This document shows positions 55,521 through 64,000 of a DNA stretch of 64,000 nucleotides, piece by piece. Location: the NCBI GenBank assembly GCA_014706295.1, contig JACSVZ010000002.1:16476494-16540493 (forward strand). The letters are read 5' to 3'. Under the pieces are notes generated by a model, which saw nothing but the letters and a program-made list of their open reading frames with translations, did no database searches and was not told the DNA's origin. This DNA comes from Lycocorax pyrrhopterus obiensis. Its lineage: Eukaryota; Chordata; Aves; Passeriformes; Paradisaeidae. The translations under genes were made by a program, and so were the position numbers. Each line of letters begins with the position of its first letter. Position 1 is the stretch's first letter.

Positions 55521-58500
55521 AAAGGTGAACTTAGGAATAACTGCTCAAATTCACACTTTGAAAAATTTACTTCCAGGTTCCATTAGCTAGGAGAGAAAAA
55601 AGTTAAAAGGCCACCATGCAAAAATAAGGAGATGAGAACCTGGCTTTCTAGAAGTAAATTCCATTTTACCAATAATGTAAATTCAAAATTGACACAGGAA
55701 TTATTTCCTTTTAATTCTTTCAGAATTGTCTATGATTTTTTATTTTAATGTAATTGCTAAACTAAAGCTACAAAGCCCAACAAAATACTTTGTACAAAGA
55801 TACTTTTAAGCATTTTTCCTAAGTTAGCACTTAAATAGCAAATAATAGAAAATTAAGGATTTTCGAATCATAACATAAAACACATCTTTGGTATCTCTAG
55901 AGCTATCTAGTGAGCTATATAAGTCTTACCTTATACCATCCCAATGGGGTGGAGTAATAGGCTGTCTGTGGAAGTCATTTATATAGGATTCTGTGTGGTT
56001 TCTTTTTTAAATGGGCATGCTAAATTGTTAACGCCTTTCAAAGGAAGAAAGAAGAGTCATGTGATTAGTCAGTAACTCCGACTAAAGTTCAAAACTAATT
56101 CCCTGAAGTAGTAAATTCTTGATGTCATAAGTTTTCACACCAAAACAGTAGTAAAACTCTGTCTTATCTAAATTTTTACAGTTAGCAAAACAGTTAATTG
56201 GCAATATCTTGTCATGAAATAGCCCATAAAAATTTTATCATCCTAAGAATATGCTTTAAAAGACTGTATCTTCAAAATAACAACTCAGTTTGGTTTGCTC
56301 TTTATATCAATAAATATGAACAAGCGTTAAAACTCCATCTGTTTTCTGGAGGTATCATTTGTGAAAAAGAAGAACTCTACAAACTTAAAACCTGAGTCTC
56401 ATGTTAGATTCCACAGCTGCTTTCTTTTACTGAGCACGACAATTTAAATGTACAAGCACAAAAGCCTTGTCAAAAGACAAAAAGTCCCAAAATATTTCTG
56501 AGTCCACTAGGACATTAAAGGCAATATTGAACTTTATTTCTAAAAACTGCCATCTTCTTAAAAGCCAAACAACAGTGAAATATCCAGAAGTAACCTCTGA
56601 AGGGATCAACTCCGGGAGTCACTGCTAGATGCCTTTTTCACTCTCCCTCATCTGAATTCATCCCAACCACCTAAACTCATTTTTCTCCTCTTCTGACTTT
56701 GTAATGGAAACACAGGGTTACATTTACTTATGGTTAAAATTTTCCTTGATTGTGGGACCCAACTCTTTCCACGAAGACAGCAAAAAAGCATTGTGCTGAG
56801 AATAAACAGTTTACTCTGCCACCAAATAGCTTCATAACCTGCTCTGAAAAGTTTTAAATTCTGCTCTCCATTTCATAGCTGAATACCTCAGTCACTCACT
56901 TTTCTGAATTCTGAGGCTGTTGGGAGTTATTTAATGATTTTTTTAACTTAATTAACTCACTTCCCTGATATCATTATAAGGCTTATTAACAAGATGGCTA
57001 GTCTGAAAGTGACTTGAGAATCTCCACAGTTTACACGTCTCTAAAGAGCTCTCTTGTTAGTGCTGGTACCATTAACATTTCCTGGAAGAACAGAATGTGG
57101 ATTCATCAAGTGATCTAGGAATGCACTGTGGAACCTCCGTTACAGTTTCACAATCAGCACCTGAAAGCAATGGTTGCTAAGCCACATTTTGAGGTATTGG
57201 TTAGGTATTGGCAGAATATTGAAATAAATCCTGCACATCTGTGGCCATTTATTTCAATGCAAGCTAAACCAATCTGAACCCCAGTGATCCAAACACAATA
57301 TGAACAATGTGCCGGACTAACTAAGAAAGTGCTGTTCATGTCATTGGTTCTGAACATGTTTGTTTACAGTTTAGCAGTGTGTTGCCTGAGTGCTGATGAC
57401 TTGCACTTGTCTCATCATAGTTGGAATATATTAATAAACCCAAGTGATTGCTCGCTTAATCATTTCGAGCAATGACAGAAACAGGAACTAAGTATGGACA
57501 TGTAGCAATAATGGATTGAGTCTGTTACTAACGTAGGTAGTCTATTTATAACTGAATTACATGTTGGTTTGCCATCAAGTTTATTACACATTTTATCTAA
57601 ATTTAAAAGTAAAAAGTTCAAAAGGGGAACAAAGACCTGTCATATGGGAAGCAATACATTTGTTTTGTCTCCCATGCCATTACAGTGTTCACCTCTGAAC
57701 CAAACCTTTGGTTTCTTCTATCCAGACTTATATCTGATAATTCCAAAAAGACAGATAAAATATATGTGTATTTCCCCAAATAATTACACCCTACTGAGAC
57801 TCAAATATAGGAAAATAGATATTTATTTGCCTAGTCGTCTTTATTTCAGTCAAGTTTTTACTGTCTTCTGGTGGGAAAACATGCATGAGTGAAGTATCTG
57901 TGGGACTGCATGTCTTTCAAAGACAACATAGACAAAAAATTTTGAATGCTTTTTAATTCCAAGGAGATGTTAAGAGTAAAATATTTGTGGGTTTCCCGTT
58001 TCCATCAAGACACAAGAAGGATTACTACACAAATCACTAGATGTTATTTTTTCACTGAAGCAGTGCTCTGACAAGAGAGGAGGTTGCGACACAAATATGT
58101 CATTCTGCATTATCATGAAATCCTAGTAAGAAAAGGCACTGGCTCTTGGGCAAAACAATTTCCAATCAGTCAAATCTCAAAAATCTGCTTTGAACATAAT
58201 TATAATTCATGGATATTCATGTGTCATTGAATGAGGGAGAAGTTTTTACATTTTTCATTCTACAGCTATGAGTTTTTCCAGTACACTTATTATCGCTGTT
58301 GTTATTGTTACAGAAGTTTTAATAATACCAAACACAGCAGGGTTCTGCTATGCCAGGAGCTGTACTAATCCACAGGGAGAAAAAGGACCCCACCACAAAG
58401 AGTAATATGTGTGACATCCCCTAGTTCTTTTTATTAGCTCTGCACTATGGGGCTACTCAGGAGGAACAGAAGTAAAAGGAAGAGCAGCTTCTGGCCTCTA

Positions 58501-59502
58501 AATTATTTTTCTTGGATTTTTTTTCCACTTTAATGGTAATATCATGTATGGTTGCAAAAACAAGCTTTTTATATGATGTAAAATGATGCAAAGTAAATGA
58601 TGCAAAGCTGTTTGCATGCATTTGCTGAAAGCCTGAAATAATATCCAGGCCCTGCCTCCTTCAGAGCAACTGTGGATAATGTGGTGCCATTGCTAATAGT
58701 TTGAGCATGGACAGAAGCAACTACTTTCCTTATGATGAACAAATAGAAAAAAAGACATTACATCATGAAGATGTATGAAGATGTTTGCAAAATTTTCCTA
58801 AAATTTGAAAGATAAGGAAAGGATGGAGCACAAGAGGATTTCTCTTAACTTCCTAGAGGTGGAATCTGGAAGCTGCATGCCTTGTAAACTCTGAACATTG
58901 ATGGGACATGGATAGGGTTCACCCCCATTTAACATGAGCTACCTAAGTGTTATGCACATAGTCTATGCTAACTATCTAGCTTTCTTCTCCAAAGACAACA
59001 GAGAAAAACCTGCAGTGGGAAAATCAGATCAATTTAGATAATCAAAGTTATATAAAACCACTTTCACTGGAAAATGCAGTACAACAATAATTTCCCTATA
59101 CCTATTCAATATTCCTTTTCATGTATGCAGGGATGACATAAATTCTTTTTTCCATACACTTAATCTGAGATATGAAATAAGATTATTATATAACAGGACT
59201 CCCAGTTTCCTTTTCAGAATTGAAGCTTCTCAGAAAGCAATATCATGTCCTGTCAAATCACCTCTTTCTCTGTTCCTCATTCATGACATTGCATTCAGCT
59301 ATCTCAAAAAGTTCCCCTGACAATTCCCCTATTGAGTAACTGCATCTGGTATCAAGGCTTAAATTTAGATGTTTAAGCTGTTATTTTTTTAAAGATGGAA
59401 CATAACTGTCCATAAATAGGTATACAAAAAAAAAAAAAAAAAAAGGTAGAACTAGCCTTGAGCCATGCGTAGCCTTTATAATAAATAAAAACAAGCATTT
59501 TC
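55521..59502. other. AT-rich intergenic sequence
   Basis: No gene, LTR or CR1 was recognised in ~4 kb. A poly(A) run lies at ~59428-59446. This region should contain or precede the promoter of PKS copy B if its 5' noncoding exon is distant. Confidence 0.55.
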
Positions 59503-61950
59503 ATAGTATCGGGTTGGAAGGGACTTCAAGGATTACCTGGTGCAATCTCTTTCAGAAAAAGCACCAGATGGCCCAGCACCCTCTCCAGCTGGATCTTAAA
59601 AGTGTCAAAGTTAGGGAATTCCACTTCCCTGGTGAGGTTATTCCAATGACTGGTTGTCCTTGCGAAAAATGTTCATCTTCTGTCCGACTAGAATCTCAGC
59701 AGGAGTAACTTGTACTTGTTACCCCTTGTCTTTTCCATGTGTCTTGTTTTAAAAATTGACTCTCCATCTTCTTTGTAGCCACCCCTTAAATACTAGAGCC
59801 ATTACCTCCATCAGGTCTGCCCTGAGCTTTCTTTTCTCAAGGCTGAGCAAGCCCAGTTCTCTCAGCCTTTCCTCACATGGCAGGCTTAAACCCTTGTGTC
59901 TTGGGGTGACTTTGTCGTGTGTATCCTCTATCCTGCCGACTACGCCAATAAGTAGGACTCTGAAATCTTCCCAGGTTTCTCTCTATAGCAAGAGATTTCA
60001 TTTCATTATTTAGCATCATTATCCTTTTCCTGTGTGTTTGTTAAAATAAATAGTTTTTATCTCTTTCACTTTCCTTCGAGGAAAAATTTCCTTTTTTCCC
60101 GAACCCTGTGGGGGGAAGGGTGGTTGTAACCTGGTTTTCTCTCAGGGGACATATTACTAGATTTTGGCCAAACCGGCACACCTTGGATCATCTTTGTGGC
60201 CCTTCTCTGGACCCTCTCCAGCTGCCCACCTATTTTTTGCACAGTGGGGACAAAAACTGAACTCACTATTCCAGGTGGAGTCTGGCAAGTGCTGAGTAGA
60301 GCAGGATAATGACATCTTTATCTCTGCTGGTGATGCCCTTGTTGATTCAGCCCAGGATCCTGTTGGCTCCTTTGCCACAGCAGCAGACTGTGCAGTCATA
60401 TACAACTGCTTCTCCAACCAGGCCAGGTTCCTTTCCACAGAGCTCTGAGTGAGCTGAAGTTTGCTCTTTTAAAATCCAAACCCTTTGTTTTAGTACAAAC
60501 CCTCAGCACGCTCAACATGATCCCAAACTCCACAATGTTGTGATCACTGCAACCAAGGCTAACACTAACATTGCAATGTAACAATAAAATGGTACAGGAT
60601 TACATTTACAATTACAAAGCAGTGCCTCATTGGCACATATAACGTTTGTATAAGGACGCAGCCCTCTATGCATTCCAGGAACATGGTGGAAGATGGCAGC
60701 CATTTTATTGTTCTTCCAACAAATGTCTGCGTAATTGAAGTTACCTGTAAATACCAGGTTCTGTCAACCCAAAGCTTGTTTAAGTGATCCAAATATTGCT
60801 GCATCAGCCTTATCTTTCTGGTTTGGAGGTTGGTAGAAGATGCCAACTATAAGATGCCCCCAGAGAAGATTTTGATCCAGAGGCATTCAATAGGACTTCC
60901 ACAACTGCTGTAGTTGACTTCTACATATTTAGGTTCTCCTTATCATACAGCATGACTCATCTTCCTCTTCATCCTTGCCTGTCTTTACAAAACAGTCTAA
61001 TTCTTCAGTCATGTGAGTTGTCCCACCATGGTTCAGTTATTCCTGTGACATCCTAACTTTCTGACTGATGCACAAAGTTCCAGTTCCTCCTGTTTGTTCC
61101 CCAGGCAGTGTGCATTGAGCAACACACACTTGAGGTGTGAGGTGGCTGCCTTCTGGTTCTGTCTGGCCAGACAAATAAGCAAAATTCGTCACTACTCTAT
61201 TGGCCTGACTGATTCCACAGTTGGTAGCAATGGTGTAAGTGTTGCCACTTTGGACCCCACGCCCGGAGTCCTTCTGTTTAAAGCTCACCGAGTTGTCCAG
61301 CCCGCTACCAAAGATCTCCCTTCCTCTTCTAGAGAGGTGGGTCCCATCCCACCCGAATAGGCTACAGTGATCAAAGGATGTCCAGTTCTCAGGCCGGCAG
61401 ATGGGTGCCTCAATACCCCTTAACAGTGCGTCACCCACTACAAGCATTTGTCATTTCCTTTTGTGGCATCCACTGCATGCTGCTGGTACAGTTTCTCCTT
61501 GCAGACCTTGTTCGTGGGTGTCTACAGCAGTTAAAGCTTCATATCTGTTTTTAGTTGCAATGATGGAGGGTGGGGAATGAAGCAGAGTCAGGCTTTTGTG
61601 GGTCGCGAGGGTCAAAGATATCACATTCTCTGTGTTGTCTGCTACAAGTGTATGGTTCTGAAACCACTTATCTATCTCCATCTCAGCCTCTCTAGTACTG
61701 CACAGTTTTTTAACTGTTTCCTGCAACTCAGCCAGCTGATGCAACACCCTGTGCACATCTTTTGCAGACGCTTACCTTTTCTGCAGAAGGGTGCGGTCAC
61801 TCATTGCAACCTACTGCCTCTACTGAAGTCTCCTTTCTTACCAGTCCCATCTTCGTGGAAGCCTCACACATCTCAGAGGCTTTCTGTGTAGAAACACTGG
61901 GTTTGTATCTGAGGCACATGCCCACCATTATGGCAGAGACCTAGGGCACT
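59503..61950 (-). mobile_element. CR1 LINE remnant reaching into ORF1, split by a solo LTR
   Basis: The 3' tail is at ~59503 and the body is interrupted at 59897-60180. Going upstream, reverse-strand frames show an endonuclease remnant (SDHNIVEFGI, ~60500-60545). They then show an ORF1 esterase-like remnant (GDALLRGIEAPICRPE ~61385-61435; DGTHLSRRG ~61325-61355) and an ORF1 coiled-coil part (~61640-61756). Most of ORF2 is deleted. Few bird CR1 copies extend this far 5'. Limits are approximate. Confidence 0.8.
59897..60180 (+). mobile_element. Solo LTR inserted in CR1, 5-bp target duplication
   Basis: A 284-bp block starts TGTCTTGGGGTGAC and ends CCGGCACA. It is flanked by CCTTG at 59892-59896 and 60181-60185. 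It shares both ends and the region around AATAAA with the LTR at 31280-31926 (opposite strand), but lacks much of its middle. Confidence 0.9.
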
Positions 61951-63334
61951 TCCCCGGGCTGTGGGCCCACAGGCAGGGAACACAGCCCTTCTCACATGCC
62001 CATCTGTGCAAACTGCTGCACTCTCTCAATCCTTGTTTGTCCTCTTGATTCCCATCTGCCCATCCTGTTTGCATCACTCCCCAGAGCCATTTCAGTCTCC
62101 CAGAGTTGCTCCTGGCAAGGCCTGAACTGCATAAGCCTGTTTCACGAAAGCTGCTGGCTGCAGGCAGCAGCTTCCTGCCCTGCCTTGGGTGTCCCTGGCA
62201 CCAGGAACCCCCTGTACCCTTTGATCCACGCTCAGCCATAGGCCTTGCCATTGCCACCCTTGCATGCCTCACTGACTTTCCTTAATGTTCAAGAGCAGAT
62301 AATTTGTACTTTTCTCCAGTATTAAATTATTGAACAATTAAGAATTTTAATATAAAAATAAATGGTGTACATTTAATCTAGCCTGCAACCAAAACAATTA
62401 TAAGAGAGAAGCTCTCTATTTGACAGCTAATAAATTGCAGCCTGAGGCCTCAAATAACAGCTCAATCAACTCAAAACTGTTCCTTTAAGATAAGGTGGTT
62501 TTCTTCCTAGTCCCTCTAAACCTGTCAGTAGCACTCAAGAGCATGTATCAACCTTTGCAGATTGGCAGGCTATTACAGGACTACAGACAGCAAACAAGTT
62601 TTCACAGAAATTACATCTTCTGGCAATTCACAAGGGTCTTATGCAAGTGGTGAGACAACCATATAACTCTATTTAAATATACATAGGTATTAGTGAAGGG
62701 AGCCTCTAACTGGCCAAGTGTACAGGTTGCTTTGTCAGTCTTGTAGGCAGCAATAACATAGTTAACTATTTTAATAAACTTCACATATGTTCACACACAA
62801 GACATGCACACTTCCCAAACATACACCAGGTCACGAAGTGCAAATGGCTAATGTTAGCCAACAGAGAGATAAGTAAAATCAAAGGAATTAAATAATCCTT
62901 GCTACAGACAAAGGACTTAAATAATCCTTGCAGGATCTCAGATATACCAATTACACACATTCATACTTACGGTGAAAAAAAGCAGTCAACGTATAACTGG
63001 TCATGCAGATAACCACTGCACTGTCAAGATACTTCTGGGACTAAGAAGTGGGCAGACTAAGAGACAGAGCTTCTCACTAAGAGAAGTATTCCTAAGATGT
63101 AATATGTGTTGTAGGCTCCTAGCAAAGTAAACTCAGATCCACCTCAGATATTTGCAGTTTAGGGTACAGTTTATTTATAATTCTTAACAGCACTATCTCC
63201 AACAGAAGGAATAACAGGTGGACAACAGCCTGGAAGAAAGACTATTGGTGACTCTTTATACCACCTGTGTGCTTGCTTCCCTGCAGGCATGACTAATTGG
63301 CATGTCAACAAAAGTTGTGGGAAATGCAAGTTTT
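61951..63334. other. Intergenic sequence, nothing recognised
   Basis: The GC-richer part (~61950-62280) may be more of the CR1 5' region. The rest is AT-rich with no gene or element that I can name. Confidence 0.5.
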
Positions 63335-63418
63335 CGTAGAATCACAGAATAGTATGGGTTGGCAGGGACCTATGGAGATCTTCTGATTCAACTCCCCTGT
63401 TGAAGCAGGAAATTAAAA
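63335..63418 (-). mobile_element. Short CR1 3' fragment
   Basis: About 80 bp of the CR1 3' end in reverse orientation (AGAATCACAGAATAGTATGGGTTGG and onward within this span), strongly 5'-truncated. Confidence 0.85.
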
Positions 63419-64000
63419 CTTGTCAACAGAGTTCTGTGAAAACTGGAAAGTTGAAGTGAGGCTCCAAAATACATTAGTAACGGAAGTAGAAAAAATATTA
63501 CTAAATAAGTGATTCTGTGGTGTAGATACCAGCATGCAACGATCCTTTTATTTTCTGTACTCCATGCTGCACTCCAACAAAGATTATTCTTGTTCTCTGA
63601 TTAAAAAACATCTCACAAAATGTGTTCATCTACCATTGTCAACAGGAAGGCAATATGGACTATATCCAAACAAAGATTTCAAGAGCTATCTCAGGATTTC
63701 GGTGAATGTTTGGGACTTAACAGACAAATTTAATTAAAAACAAAACCAAACCAACAAAAAGACTCCCAAACTTGCTCACCTATCAGACCAGGATGTGAAC
63801 TGATAAGATACCTCTATCTTCAATTTAACAGATCTCTGAGCTCCTGTTGTTGCCATCCTGTTCACACCCAAAAGTTTTGTGCACTGAAAAACGAAGCATC
63901 CTGTTCTAGCAAGCCTATGAGATTCCAGAGACACACTACACACTCCTATGAGTTCAATCTGGTTTAACAGGCCCCGAGCATAACCAACGCATGTGGATTA
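63419..64000. other. Intergenic sequence at window end
   Basis: No gene or element recognised. Confidence 0.5.

Overview
The window looks like a bird nuclear genome. It holds many CR1 LINE fragments, several solo LTRs of avian endogenous retroviruses, intron-split genes with GT..AG junctions, and a large animal-type polyketide synthase (PKS) of the kind found in birds. The species cannot be fixed from the sequence. A parrot is possible because of the PKS, but other birds carry this gene too.

Layout. 1-6.8 kb is intergenic and opens with a ~0.7 kb repeat that recurs at 33.0 kb. 6.9-12.4 kb holds a four-exon PTCHD3-like gene (+ strand) with a CpG-island promoter. 13.6-16.8 kb is a long 5'-truncated CR1 (- strand) split by a 308-bp solo LTR. 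16.85-17.15 kb is a CpG island with no recognised gene, carrying a CRE palindrome and a consensus CTCF-type core. 18.9-32.06 kb is unit A and 38.98-55.52 kb is unit B of a direct tandem duplication. Each unit contains one intact six-exon type I PKS gene on the - strand (A 2106 aa, B 2115 aa). Between them lie two ERVL-type solo LTRs flanking a decayed third PKS fragment (~34.97-35.35 kb). Unit B's 3' flank is swollen by about 5 kb of CR1-rich material. 55.5-64 kb is gene-poor, with an unusually long CR1 remnant (59.5-61.95 kb) that is split by another solo LTR.

PKS genes. Both encode KS-AT-DH-(pseudo-KR / ER-like)-KR-ACP with no thioesterase. The KS, DH, KR and ACP catalytic residues are visible in both. 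The ER-like region lacks a recognisable glycine-rich nucleotide loop, which fits a polyene-making enzyme. My spliced model puts the conserved AT arginine at residue 644, the number reported for the budgerigar psittacofulvin synthase in which R644W abolishes yellow pigment. Both copies keep Arg here. Copy A has the AT motif GHSVG changed to GASVG, a premature stop that removes nine C-terminal residues, and a sense-oriented solo LTR just upstream that copy B lacks.

The main structural signal is a cliff in identity. The PKS genes, introns included, are almost identical, but their 3' flanks are clearly older and diverged, with the switch inside the last ~20 codons. This points to gene conversion across an old tandem pair, with copy A escaping at a few functionally suggestive sites.
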